Below, piece by piece: positions 55,873 to 64,000 of a stretch of 64,000 nucleotides of DNA. Source of the stretch: Marisimplicoccus sp038147335. Lineage in GTDB: Bacteria; Bacteroidota; Bacteroidia; Flavobacteriales; Flavobacteriaceae. A program made the position numbers and the translations under genes. How positions within the stretch are numbered: the first letter of the stretch is position 1; each line of letters opens with the position of its first letter. Below the pieces are notes generated by a model. The model was not told where the DNA came from and searched no databases. It saw only the letters and a list, made by a program, of their open reading frames with translations. The stretch is taken from positions 248,001-312,000 of the forward strand of contig JAYQTK010000002.1 of the NCBI GenBank assembly GCA_038147335.1, written 5' to 3'.

Positions 55873-56874
55873 TTAATCTAATTTATGTTTAATAAATGGA
55901 TAATCATTTTGCTCGTAAACAACATCATACATAACAGAAGTATCTGGAAATGGAGATGACTCTGAAAATTCTTCACACTCTGCAATTATTTTTTTTACTT
56001 TTTTATCAATCTTCTCAATATCAGATTTAGTTCCATATTTCTTTGATAGAATAATTTTTTCAACCTGAGTAATTGGGTCAATCTTTCTATACTCTTCGAC
56101 TTCTTCTTTAGTTCTATACTGTTGAGCATCAGACATCGAATGACCTCTATACCTGTAAGTTTTTACATCGAGAAGTGAAGGACCTTTTCCAGCTCTGGCA
56201 TGTTTTACACATTTATCAATTACCTCGGCAACTTTAACTGGGTCCATACCATCTACTGGCATTGAAGGCATTTCGTAGGGCTCACCTAATTTCCAAAGAT
56301 CTTCCTGACTTGTTGTTCTTGCTACTGATGTTCCCATGGCGTAACCATTATTTTCAACTATATATATAACAGGTAGTTTCCATAAAGCAGCAAGATTAAT
56401 TGACTCATGAAATGCTCCTTGTCTAATAGCACCATCTCCTAGAAAACATAAAGTAACACTATCTCTTTTAAAATATTTATCACCAAAAGCAATTCCAGTG
56501 CCTAACGGAATCTGACCTCCAACAATTCCATGACCTCCAAAAAAATTATATTTTTTTGAAAAAATATGCATTGAGCCACCCAAACCTCCTGATGTACCAG
56601 TTGCTTTACCAAATAATTCTGCCATTACAAATTTTGGATCCTCTCCTAAACCAATTGCATGAACATGACTCCTATATGAACTAATCATTCTGTCCTTTTT
56701 AGGATCTATGGAATGAAGACATCCAGCAAGAACTGCCTCTTGGCCATTATAAAGATGTAAAAAACCTCTTATCTTTTGTTGTATATATTTAGCAGCAAGT
56801 TTATCTTCAAACTTTCTCCATAAAAGCATATTTTCATACCAATCTAAATAAGTCTTTCCAGTAATTTTTTTCAT
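55873..56874 (-). CDS. pdhA: Pyruvate dehydrogenase E1 component subunit alpha
   Basis: Thiamine diphosphate-dependent decarboxylation of pyruvate, with an E1 beta not in this window. Motifs: YNGQEAVLAGCLHSIDPKKD, SYRSHVHAIGLG, GSMHIFSKKYNFFGGHGIVG, the ThDP motif GDGAIRQGAFHESINLAAL ending in ENNGYAMGTS, and YRYRGHSMSDAQ phosphorylation-loop region. I place the start at ATG 56874 (MKKITGKTYLDWYE, 333 residues). The frame stays open further upstream to 56958, but that part contains the promoter. Confidence 0.95.
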   Translation of the reverse strand: MKKITGKTYLDWYENMLLWRKFEDKLAAKYIQQKIRGFLHLYNGQEAVLAGCLHSIDPKKDRMISSYRSHVHAIGLGEDPKFVMAELFGKATGTSGGLGGSMHIFSKKYNFFGGHGIVGGQIPLGTGIAFGDKYFKRDSVTLCFLGDGAIRQGAFHESINLAALWKLPVIYIVENNGYAMGTSVARTTSQEDLWKLGEPYEMPSMPVDGMDPVKVAEVIDKCVKHARAGKGPSLLDVKTYRYRGHSMSDAQQYRTKEEVEEYRKIDPITQVEKIILSKKYGTKSDIEKIDKKVKKIIAECEEFSESSPFPDTSVMYDVVYEQNDYPFIKHKLD

Positions 56875-56909
56875 ATTATATAGTTGAAGTCTGTAATCAA
56901 AAGACGCAG

Positions 56910-56940
56910 CAAAAATACTGATTTCTTTAGTATATTGCAA
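56910..56940 (-). promoter_or_regulatory. pdhA promoter
   Basis: On the minus strand TTG (56940-56938), exactly 20 bases, then TATTTTTG (56917-56910). Both elements match the Bacteroidota consensus perfectly. It lies 35 bases before the ATG at 56874 and argues against the longer open frame being translated. Confidence 0.7.
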
Positions 56941-56950
56941 TAAAATTAGG

Positions 56951-58228
56951 TTGGACACTCAAAAATTATATTCTCTTTTCAATTCCTGCTCAGGTGTGTC
57001 TATTGATACAAGGAAAATTAATAAAGATGAAATGTATTTTTCATTAAAAGGAGATAATTTTGATGGTAATGTTTTTGCAATGGAAGCAATTGAAAAGGGT
57101 GCAAAGTTTTCAATTGTTGACGACCTTGAGCAAAAAGATATTCATGATAATATTGTTTATGTAGAGAACAGTCTAAAAGCTCTTCAAGATTTAAGTAATC
57201 ATCATAGATCTCTATTTGATACAAAAGTTATTGGAATTACTGGTAGTAATGGTAAAACTACAACTAAGAACCTGATCTATTCAATCCTTTCTCAAAAGTA
57301 TAATGTAATCAAGACAAAAGGGAATTTGAATAATCACATAGGAGTTCCACTTTCACTTCTTAATATAAAAGATGATATTGATGTTGCTATTATAGAAATG
57401 GGTGCTAACCATGTTGGAGAAATAAAAAGATTATGTGAAATCGCTATGCCAGATATAGGATTAATTACTAATTACGGGTATGCTCATCTTGAGGGTTTTG
57501 GAAGTTTTGAAGGCGTTATAAAAGGTAAGACTGAGATGTATGAATATTTAACAGAAAACTATGGTCACATAATTCTAAATAATGATGATAAATTACAAGT
57601 AGAAAATTGTAAAGGAGATCTTGCAGTAACTTTTGGAAGCAACAAAGATTCAGAGTTTATATTTGATTACAAAAAAGATAATTCATCTTTGAAACTTAAA
57701 ATTGATGGATATGAATTTAATTCAAATCTCTTCGGTGAATATAACTTTTCAAATTTGGCCTCAAGTATTACAATTGGAAAGTTCCTTGACTTATCAAATA
57801 AAGAAATTCAAGAAGGACTTAATAAATTTTTAAATGACTCCAATAGGTCTGAAATTTTAATTTTTGATAGTAATAAGATTTATTTAGATGCATATAACGC
57901 TAATCCTACAAGCATGTTAGCAGCTATTTCAAATTTTGAAAATATAAATATAAATAACAGAGTATTAATATTGGGAGACATGTTTGAACTTGGAGAGTAC
58001 TCAGATCAAGAACATCAAAAAATAGTTGATTTTGTTACAAACAAAGATTACAGCAAAATCTATTTAGTAGGTGATAATTTTTCAAAGTGTAATACTGACG
58101 GAGAATATTTTTTTAAATTTTCAAATACCAATGAGTTAGCAAAATCTGACTCATTTAAAAGTTTAAAAAATATGAATATTTTAGTAAAAGGGTCAAGGGG
58201 AGTTAGTTTAGAAAAATTATTTAAATAA
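56951..58228 (+). CDS. murF: UDP-N-acetylmuramoyl-tripeptide--D-alanyl-D-alanine ligase
   Basis: Final cytoplasmic step of peptidoglycan precursor synthesis. Motifs: VSIDTRKINKDEMYFSLKG, ATP loop GITGSNGKTTTKNLIYSIL, NNHIGVPLSLL, AIIEMGANHVGEI, LGDMFELGE and the YNANPTSM motif of MurF. Length 425. Start TTG. It is separated from the dcw cluster, where murF is absent. It is divergent from pdhA, and its last 8 bases overlap the end of acs. Confidence 0.95.
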   Translation: MDTQKLYSLFNSCSGVSIDTRKINKDEMYFSLKGDNFDGNVFAMEAIEKGAKFSIVDDLEQKDIHDNIVYVENSLKALQDLSNHHRSLFDTKVIGITGSNGKTTTKNLIYSILSQKYNVIKTKGNLNNHIGVPLSLLNIKDDIDVAIIEMGANHVGEIKRLCEIAMPDIGLITNYGYAHLEGFGSFEGVIKGKTEMYEYLTENYGHIILNNDDKLQVENCKGDLAVTFGSNKDSEFIFDYKKDNSSLKLKIDGYEFNSNLFGEYNFSNLASSITIGKFLDLSNKEIQEGLNKFLNDSNRSEILIFDSNKIYLDAYNANPTSMLAAISNFENININNRVLILGDMFELGEYSDQEHQKIVDFVTNKDYSKIYLVGDNFSKCNTDGEYFFKFSNTNELAKSDSFKSLKNMNILVKGSRGVSLEKLFK

Positions 58229-60113
58229 TAGCTCCATCTATAATTTCTTTAACAACATCAGGATTTAAAAGTGTAGATGTATCTCCAAGGTTTTTAAAAT
58301 CATTACTTGCAACCTTTCTTAGAATTCTTCTCATTATCTTACCTGATCTAGTCTTGGGTAAACCGCTAACAATTTGAATTTTATCTGGTTTTGCAATTGG
58401 TCCTATAACTTTTCTTACAACATTTATTATCTCATCCTTAATTTTATCATCATTTAATTTTGTGCTTACTATAACATATGCATATATGCCCTCACCTTTA
58501 ATATCATGAGGATATCCAACAACAGCTGATTCAATTACATCTTCATGCTCATTAATTGCATTTTCAACCTCGGCTGTTCCCATTCTATGACCAGATACAT
58601 TAATTACATCATCAACTCTACCAAGTATTCTTAAGTATCCATCATGGTCTCTTTTTACTCCATCACCTGTAAAATACATACCTTTATAGTTTGAAAAATA
58701 TGTATTAATGCATCTTTCGTGATCTCCATATGTAGTCCTGATGATAGATGGCCAAGGAGATTTAATACATAAATTACCCTGAACATTATTTCCATTTAAT
58801 TCGTTACCCTCCGCGTCAACGATAACAGGTATTACACCTGGTAATGGCAATGAAGCATGAGCAGGTTTATTAGGAGTTATTCCTGCAAGTGCTGAGATCA
58901 TTATACCACCCGTTTCAGTTTGCCACCATGTATCAACTAAAGGACACTTTCCTTTACCAACATTATCATGATACCAATGCCATGCTTCTTCATTTATTGG
59001 CTCTCCTACAGATCCAATAACTTTCAATGAATCTAGTGAATTATTTTCAAGTGGCTCAAGACCATGAGCTTGAAGAGCTCGAATTGCAGTTGGTGCTGTA
59101 TAGAATTGGTTTACCTTATACTTATCCACTATATCCCAAAAACGACTAACATTTGGATATGTTGGAACACCTTCAAACATTACTGTAGTGGCACCACATA
59201 GTAAAGGCCCATATACAATATATGAATGTCCTGTAATCCATCCTACATCAGCAGTACACCAATAAATATCGTCTTCATCATATTGGAATACGTTTAAGAA
59301 TGTATACGAAGAGTATATCATGTATCCAGCTGAAGAATGAACAACACCCTTTGGCTTACCTGTTGAACCTGATGTATATAAAATAAATAATAAGTCCTCT
59401 GAATCCATAACTTCAGAATCACATGTGTTAGGCTCATCCTCAATACATTCGTGCCACCAAAAGTCTCTTCCGTCCTCCATATTAATATTTTGTTTTGTCC
59501 TTTCTAAAACAATAACACTTTCTATTGATGAACATTTTTCAAGAGCTTCATCAACTACATCTTTAACAGGAATTGTCTTATTACCTCTAAAGTTTCCATC
59601 AGATGTTAATACCATTTTTGCTTCACAGTCATTTATTCGATCAGCTAAAGATGCAGCAGAAAAGCCTGCAAAAACAACTGAGTGAACTGCACCCACTCTT
59701 GCACAAGCAAGCATGGCAATAGCTGCCTCTGGAACCATTGGCATGTAGATAATTACTCTGTCTCCTTTTTTGATTCCTTTACTTCTAAGAGCATTAGAAA
59801 AAGTACATGTTTGCTCGTAAAGTTCTTTGTATGATAAATAAATCGGTGACTCTTTAGGATCATTTGGCTCCCAAATGATTGCAGTCTTGTCCCCTCTTTC
59901 AGAAAGGTTTCTCTCAAAAATATTTTCAGTAATATTTAATTGAGCATTTTTAAACCACTTAAAATCTGCATTTTCAAAATCCGACTCAAGGACATTGTCC
60001 CACTTTTTTTTCCATAAGAATGAATCAGCAATTTGAGACCAAAATTTTTCAGGATCTTTTTCGCTTAATTCGTATTTTTTGAAATATTCAGATAAGGTTT
60101 TTATTCTTTGCAT
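58221..60113 (-). CDS. acs: Acetyl-CoA synthetase
   Basis: Activates acetate to acetyl-CoA via acetyl-AMP. Motifs: VIIYMPMVPEAAIAMLACAR, VVFAGFSAASLADRI, the AMP-binding loop LYTSGSTGKPKGVVH, DTWWQTETGG, YFTGDGVKRDHDGYL and the catalytic Lys in KTRSGKIMRRILR, the site usually controlled by acetylation. Length 630 is close to normal. It follows actP after two bases, giving an acetate uptake and activation operon. Confidence 0.96.
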   Translation of the reverse strand: MQRIKTLSEYFKKYELSEKDPEKFWSQIADSFLWKKKWDNVLESDFENADFKWFKNAQLNITENIFERNLSERGDKTAIIWEPNDPKESPIYLSYKELYEQTCTFSNALRSKGIKKGDRVIIYMPMVPEAAIAMLACARVGAVHSVVFAGFSAASLADRINDCEAKMVLTSDGNFRGNKTIPVKDVVDEALEKCSSIESVIVLERTKQNINMEDGRDFWWHECIEDEPNTCDSEVMDSEDLLFILYTSGSTGKPKGVVHSSAGYMIYSSYTFLNVFQYDEDDIYWCTADVGWITGHSYIVYGPLLCGATTVMFEGVPTYPNVSRFWDIVDKYKVNQFYTAPTAIRALQAHGLEPLENNSLDSLKVIGSVGEPINEEAWHWYHDNVGKGKCPLVDTWWQTETGGIMISALAGITPNKPAHASLPLPGVIPVIVDAEGNELNGNNVQGNLCIKSPWPSIIRTTYGDHERCINTYFSNYKGMYFTGDGVKRDHDGYLRILGRVDDVINVSGHRMGTAEVENAINEHEDVIESAVVGYPHDIKGEGIYAYVIVSTKLNDDKIKDEIINVVRKVIGPIAKPDKIQIVSGLPKTRSGKIMRRILRKVASNDFKNLGDTSTLLNPDVVKEIIDGAII

Positions 60114-60115
60114 TT

Positions 60116-61783
60116 CTATTTAGGATATCTTATGCTTTCAACTAATTCCTTGATATTTTCAGGTGTTGGTTTTGTTAATCTTGATACTATTAAAGATACA
60201 ATAAAGTTAATTATCATACCAATAGTACCAATTCCCTCAGGTGATATTCCAAACAAATAATCTTGAGGTAACCCCGGACCGCCAAGTTGTGGTTTAAAAT
60301 AAAAAATATATATAGTTGTAAAGACTACACCTACTATCATTCCAGATAATGCTCCTTCCTTGTTCATTCTTTTGTCAAAAATACCAAGAATTATAGCAGG
60401 GAAAAAAGAGGACGCAGCAAGACCAAAAGCTAATGCAACAACTTCAGCGACAAATCCAGGTGGATTTAATCCAGCCAGTCCAGCTGCAACAACCGCTACT
60501 GCTATAGAAATTCTAGCTGCCCACAATTCTCCTTTCTCAGAAATATTAGGATTTATATTCTTCTTAAGAAGATCATGGGAAATTGAAGTTGAAATAACAA
60601 GAAGCAAACCTGCTGCAGTTGAAAGAGCAGCAGCTAAACCACCAGCTACAATAAGTCCAATTACCCATGGAGGTAAGTTTGCAATCTCAGGATTTGCTAG
60701 AACCATGATATCTCTGTCAATTGTCAACTCGTTAACTTGTTCATCAGCTACATACTGGATTACACCATCTGAATTTTTATCATCGAATTGAAGTAAACCT
60801 GTGTTCTCCCAATTTTTGAACCATTGAGGTACTTCTGAATATTGAGCATTTGATACTGTATTAATTAAATTAACTTTTGCAAATGCAGCAACAGCTGGAG
60901 CAGTAGTATATAAAAAAGAGATAAATAATAATGCCCATCCTGCTGATATTCTTGCATCTCGTACTTTAGGAACGGTGAAGAATCTTACAATCACATGCGG
61001 AAGTCCAGCAGTTCCAAACATTAATGCAGCAGTTATAAAAAATACATTAATTAATGTAGTCTGATTAATATCAGTATACTTTTCAAAACCTAAATCAACG
61101 GATAATTGATTTAACTTCTCTAAAAGATAAACTCCATCAGTGGTCTTGCTACCAAATCCAATTTGAGGAATTGGGTTTCCTGTTGCTTGAAGTGATATAA
61201 AAATTGCTGGGACTGTAAAAGCAAAAATTAGAACACAATATTGAGCTACTTGAGTATATGTTATACCTTTCATACCTCCAAGAACAGCATAGAAGAATAC
61301 TATTCCAATACCAATAATTACCCCTAGATCATATGGTATCTCAAGAAATCTTGAAAATGCAACTCCAACTCCCTTCATCTGTCCAACGACATAGGTAAAT
61401 GAAACAAAAATTGCACATATTAATGCAATTGTTCTAGCATTTTTCGAATAGTATCTTTCTCCAATAAAATCTGGCACTGTAAATTTTCCAAATTTTCTTA
61501 AGTAAGGTGCAAGGCAAAGTGCTAATAAGACATAACCTCCAGTCCATCCCATTAAATATTGTGATCCACCATAACCTAGAAATGAAATAATACCTGCCAT
61601 AGAAATAAATGAGGCAGCCGACATCCAATCAGCTGCAGTTGCCATTCCATTTAGTACTGGATGAATTCCACCACTAGCAATATAAAACTCCTTAGTACTT
61701 TGAGCTCTTGACCATATAGCTATACCTATATAAAGTGAAAAGGTTACTCCAACTAACAAGTATGTCCAAAATTGTGCATCCAT
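60116..61783 (-). CDS. actP: Sodium:solute symporter, ActP-like (acetate) large subunit
   Basis: Membrane transporter of the SSS family, 555 residues, with about 13 membrane segments. N-terminus FYIASGGIHPVLNGMATAAD, then SAASFISMAGIISFLGYGG, a family hallmark, and GGLAAALSTAAGLLLVISTS. The paired DUF4212 small subunit and the adjacent acs support acetate or a similar short acid as substrate. Transport specificity is inferred from context. The gene is two bases from both neighbours. Confidence 0.9.
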   Translation of the reverse strand: MDAQFWTYLLVGVTFSLYIGIAIWSRAQSTKEFYIASGGIHPVLNGMATAADWMSAASFISMAGIISFLGYGGSQYLMGWTGGYVLLALCLAPYLRKFGKFTVPDFIGERYYSKNARTIALICAIFVSFTYVVGQMKGVGVAFSRFLEIPYDLGVIIGIGIVFFYAVLGGMKGITYTQVAQYCVLIFAFTVPAIFISLQATGNPIPQIGFGSKTTDGVYLLEKLNQLSVDLGFEKYTDINQTTLINVFFITAALMFGTAGLPHVIVRFFTVPKVRDARISAGWALLFISFLYTTAPAVAAFAKVNLINTVSNAQYSEVPQWFKNWENTGLLQFDDKNSDGVIQYVADEQVNELTIDRDIMVLANPEIANLPPWVIGLIVAGGLAAALSTAAGLLLVISTSISHDLLKKNINPNISEKGELWAARISIAVAVVAAGLAGLNPPGFVAEVVALAFGLAASSFFPAIILGIFDKRMNKEGALSGMIVGVVFTTIYIFYFKPQLGGPGLPQDYLFGISPEGIGTIGMIINFIVSLIVSRLTKPTPENIKELVESIRYPK

Positions 61784-61785
61784 AA

Positions 61786-62028
61786 CTATTCCTCGAGATT
61801 ATGTTTTTTATCAAGCTTATTCATTAAATAAACATATATGAAAATTAGAATAACAAATATGTAGATTGATCCTTGTTGAGCAAACCAAAAGCCTAAAGGA
61901 AATCCACCTAGGTAAAATTCATTTAAGTTTTCAGCAAGTAGTATACCAAAACCAAAAGAACAAATAAACCAAATTGTTAGAAGTATTCTGAGGTATAATA
62001 TGTTTTTTTTCCAATATTTTTCTTTCAT
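61786..62028 (-). CDS. DUF4212 protein, small subunit of the symporter
   Basis: An 80-residue protein with two membrane segments (about 12-32 and 47-68). RILLTIWFICSFGFGILLAE and GGFPLGFWFAQQGSIYIFV are typical of DUF4212, which is found directly upstream of a class of SSS symporters. First gene of the operon with actP and acs. No clear promoter is visible in the 63 bases upstream. Confidence 0.9.
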   Translation of the reverse strand: MKEKYWKKNILYLRILLTIWFICSFGFGILLAENLNEFYLGGFPLGFWFAQQGSIYIFVILIFIYVYLMNKLDKKHNLEE

Positions 62029-62091
62029 TTTTTTATTTATTTGAAATTAAACAATAATTAAATAAATATCTCACTGCATAATTACTGCTTA

Positions 62092-62571
62092 TTATTTATT
62101 TTCTGGAAACTTTCCATGTTTTCTCAAGTCCTCTTTTGTAATTATACTAAATGTCTTAGATTTTGGACCTTCTTTAAAAATTTCAAATGATTCATTTGGC
62201 ATTGAGATGAGTTTCCTAAGTTTTGTATCCATGATTCCAAAAGCTAAATCTAGATGAGCTAAATGGTTTCCATTCATATCATAAAAATTTTGAAAAAGAG
62301 AGAAAAATCGACCATCATCACTATAACCATCAATCTCTACATTAATTGAAAACTCAACACCCATCATTATTTCTTTATAATAATGCATGTGTTCATAAAA
62401 TAAGACAGGACCTATATTAAGATTATTAAATTTATCCCTATCTAGTTTTAACTCAGAGAAGAAAGATACCCGAGTATCTGCTGCATATTTTATGTATGCA
62501 TGATTAGCAACATGCCAGTTAGGATCAAGATCAGTCCATGAGGCAAAATATTTTCTTTCAAATTTTTCCAA
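62092..62571 (-). CDS. Acyl-CoA thioesterase, 4-hydroxybenzoyl-CoA thioesterase (hotdog) family
   Basis: A 159-residue hotdog-fold protein. The catalytic-type N-terminal segment SWTDLDPNWHVANHAYIKYA matches the D-x-(N/x)-x-H-V-N pattern of 4HBT enzymes, with Asp near residue 15 and the HVAN turn. YKEIMMGVEFSINVEIDG forms the central strand. The thioester substrate is unknown. Start TTG. Confidence 0.82.
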   Translation of the reverse strand: MEKFERKYFASWTDLDPNWHVANHAYIKYAADTRVSFFSELKLDRDKFNNLNIGPVLFYEHMHYYKEIMMGVEFSINVEIDGYSDDGRFFSLFQNFYDMNGNHLAHLDLAFGIMDTKLRKLISMPNESFEIFKEGPKSKTFSIITKEDLRKHGKFPENK

Positions 62572-62603
62572 ATGTATTAATTGGTTGTTTCAATTTAGGA
62601 AAT

Positions 62604-63101
62604 TTAAAAAAAACTTTCTCTGTATCCCCAAAAAATATCAAAATAGAAAAACAAGAAACTAAGGCTGATTAAAAATTTAATTACACTTCCAGCTATAACT
62701 CCTATAAATGAACCAAAAGCAGGTTTTAATGATTCATTAAAAGATTTATTATTAGTCATTTCTCCAAGTAAAGCCCCTAAGAAGGGACCAATGATGATAC
62801 CAATTGGTCCAAGTATTACTAGAGCCAAAATAAGACCAACTGTTGTCCCAATTTGTCCAGATCTTGTACCTCCTAATTTTTTTACTCCCAATATTGGTAT
62901 TAAATAATCGAGAATTCCAACAGAAACAGCTACAGTTAATGTTATTAATATGAAGTTTAAGTTAAATTCAACTACAGAAGTTAAGTTTAAAAGCAAAATA
63001 CCTAGCCAAGCAGTAACCGGGCCAGGTATTATTGGTAAAAAGCTTCCAATTATGCCAATTAGACAAAACAGAAAGCCTAATATTAATAAGAATAAATCCA
63101 A
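62604..63101 (-). CDS. DUF456 family membrane protein
   Basis: A 165-residue integral membrane protein with four or five hydrophobic segments. DUF456 hallmarks: FLPIIPGPVTAWLGILLL near the N-terminus, LDYLIPILGVKKLGGTRSG and GPFLGALLGE. The function of the family is not known. Start TTG (MDLFLLILGF). Read in the same direction as the thioesterase gene, 32 bases apart. Confidence 0.85.
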   Translation of the reverse strand: MDLFLLILGFLFCLIGIIGSFLPIIPGPVTAWLGILLLNLTSVVEFNLNFILITLTVAVSVGILDYLIPILGVKKLGGTRSGQIGTTVGLILALVILGPIGIIIGPFLGALLGEMTNNKSFNESLKPAFGSFIGVIAGSVIKFLISLSFLFFYFDIFWGYRESFF

Positions 63102-63148
63102 ATTTATTATTCTGATTTTGAGATTGTTTTTCGTAAAATTATAATCAT

Positions 63149-63595
63149 TTAAATTTTACCATCAGTAAATTGAGCATCAATCATTGAACCTGTTGATTGT
63201 TCACCATCTTACTAGTTTGAGTGTCCCAATGCCCAGCAATTATCCAGGTCTGTCCATTATTAACTCCAACATAAGGCATAACCCAAAATATTAAAGTTAG
63301 GAACTAGATTCAAACCATGATTTAGACCTTCTAAATGAGCTTCAGGACCTTCTACAACAGTTCCATCAGGAATGGTATATCTGACAAGATCAGTTTGATA
63401 GAAGATTTAATACTTTTCAATATCTTTATTGTTATGAGCATCTATAAATTTTTATAATTCAGTATAATTTCATCTGATGCAGCAATAAATGTTTTTTTCA
63501 TCTCCCCCAGCCCAATAACCAGAACCTGTTGGTTCTTCAATTGGAGCATCACATGATGCTAATAGAATTGCAAATAATAATATATATTTTTTCAT
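63149..63595 (-). pseudogene. Decayed NTF2-like (SnoaL-type) lipoprotein gene with several frameshifts
   Basis: No intact ORF, but a coherent protein can be traced through changing frames. It begins with ATG 63595 and a lipoprotein signal (KKYILLFAILLASC, then DAPIEEPTGSGYWAGG). Then follow KTFIAASDEIILNYK, FIDAHNNKDIEKY, DLVRYTIPDGTVVEGPEAH, LEGLNHGLNLVPNFN, PYVGVNNGQTWIIAGHWDTQ and IDAQFTDGKI ending at TAA 63149-63151. At least five indels are needed, most of them one base in A or T runs. The pieces resemble NTF2-like/SnoaL lipoproteins of flavobacteria. Substitution stops are few, so decay looks recent, or the assembly has local errors. Confidence 0.85.
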
Positions 63596-63636
63596 TTTTA
63601 ATTTTGTTTATAGTTATTAGTTAAATATAGAAAAAG

Positions 63637-64000
63637 TTAAGCAGAGTTTCTACTAGCATTAATATTTCCATATAGAGATCTTGTAATCATTTTTTCAAAT
63701 GTTGGTTTTTTTGAATTATCCATTTTTTTTGAATCAATTTCGTTTACAATTTGTAATGCATACTGTTGAATAGTGATAAGAGGCATTACTATTGCCTCTC
63801 TAGTTTCAATCGATAGTTTATTTGCAGGTTCATTTTGCATTAATTCTTTATAATTAGAAATCTTCAAAAGCATCTTTTTTGTAAGCAAATATTCTTCGTG
63901 AATTATTTTCCAAAATTCACCAAATTCATCATCTTTACTCATGTATGAAGTTAACTCAAAGAATGATTTCGTTAGGCTCATCATACTGTTTGAAACAAGA
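63637..64000 (-). CDS. ppc: Phosphoenolpyruvate carboxylase, C-terminal part only
   Basis: Converts PEP and bicarbonate to oxaloacetate. Only about the last 120 residues are in the window; the frame is open across the right edge. The tail has HEEYLLTKKMLLKIS, LSIETREAIVMPLITIQQYA and ends TRSLYGNINASRNSA, matching the helical PEPC C-terminus that normally ends in a RNTG-like peptide. The final residues here are RNSA. Confidence is limited by the short fragment. Confidence 0.8.
   Translation of the reverse strand, partial: LVSNSMMSLTKSFFELTSYMSKDDEFGEFWKIIHEEYLLTKKMLLKISNYKELMQNEPANKLSIETREAIVMPLITIQQYALQIVNEIDSKKMDNSKKPTFEKMITRSLYGNINASRNSA

Noticed and set aside
56875..56958. Open frame extending pdhA by 28 residues upstream
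   Set aside because: The extension contains a perfect promoter (TTG, 20 bases, TATTTTTG), does not resemble the E1 alpha N-terminus, and MKKITGKTYLDWYE at 56874 is the expected start.
60360..60791. 143-codon open frame on the plus strand inside actP
   Set aside because: It is antisense to a clearly recognised symporter and has low-complexity Ala/Thr-rich sequence with no family resemblance.

Overview
The window is a gene-dense, AT-rich chromosomal segment of a member of the Bacteroidota, most likely a streamlined marine flavobacterium. The support is a SusC/SusD pair, GldC, a lipid-anchored Omp85 protein of the TamL type, a short 287-residue primary sigma factor, an FtsL-like protein of the Bacteroidota type, promoters with a TAnnTTTG -7 box, no visible Shine-Dalgarno sequences and frequent TTG starts. 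No rRNA, tRNA, CRISPR array, phage or insertion sequence was seen. The content is mostly housekeeping. I did not find a clearly new biological system; the unusual points are lineage losses, gene decay and regulatory sites.

Layout. 1-2.3 kb: the 5' part of sucC (minus strand, cut by the window edge) divergent from lysA. 2.4-9.1 kb: a secreted protein of unknown function, then a SusC-SusD-lipoprotein operon closed by a strong terminator. 9.1-20.5 kb (plus strand): rlmB-like methyltransferase, tamL, fbaA, accD, rpsO, pnp, rpoD, rpe, an SGNH-hydrolase lipoprotein and a kynureninase. 20.6-35.8 kb (minus strand): a full division and cell wall cluster in the order mraZ, rsmH (frameshifted), ftsL, ftsI, murE, mraY, murD, ftsW, murG, murC, ftsQ, ftsA, ftsZ, yqeY, headed by three 10-bp MraZ boxes. 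36.0-41.1 kb: alpha/beta hydrolase, ysxC, gldC, nadE, a LuxR-type regulator with a degenerate receiver, and dnaG. 41.2-46.4 kb (minus strand): adk, obg, mazG-like, aroA, queA and a polyprenyl synthase. 46.5-53.9 kb: purK-purE, a rhodanese, gcvP, a KAS III-like enzyme and MlaE/MlaF-type ABC genes. 53.9-58.2 kb: pdhA-pdhC-SDR and divergent murF. 58.2-62.0 kb: a DUF4212-actP-acs acetate uptake and activation operon. 62.1-64.0 kb: a thioesterase, a DUF456 membrane protein, a decayed NTF2-like lipoprotein gene and the C-terminal part of ppc.

How it fits together. The dcw cluster provides peptidoglycan precursor synthesis (MurC, D, E, G and MraY here, MurF elsewhere in the window) and the divisome (FtsL, I, W, Q, A, Z). 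Carbon flow is represented by aldolase, pyruvate dehydrogenase E1 alpha and E2, acetate activation, SucC and PEP carboxylase, consistent with an aerobic heterotroph. Compaction is evident: five of six convergent gene pairs overlap at their 3' ends, and several -7 boxes lie only 4-5 bases from the start codon. Two genes are visibly broken: rsmH by one frameshift, and a small lipoprotein gene by several.
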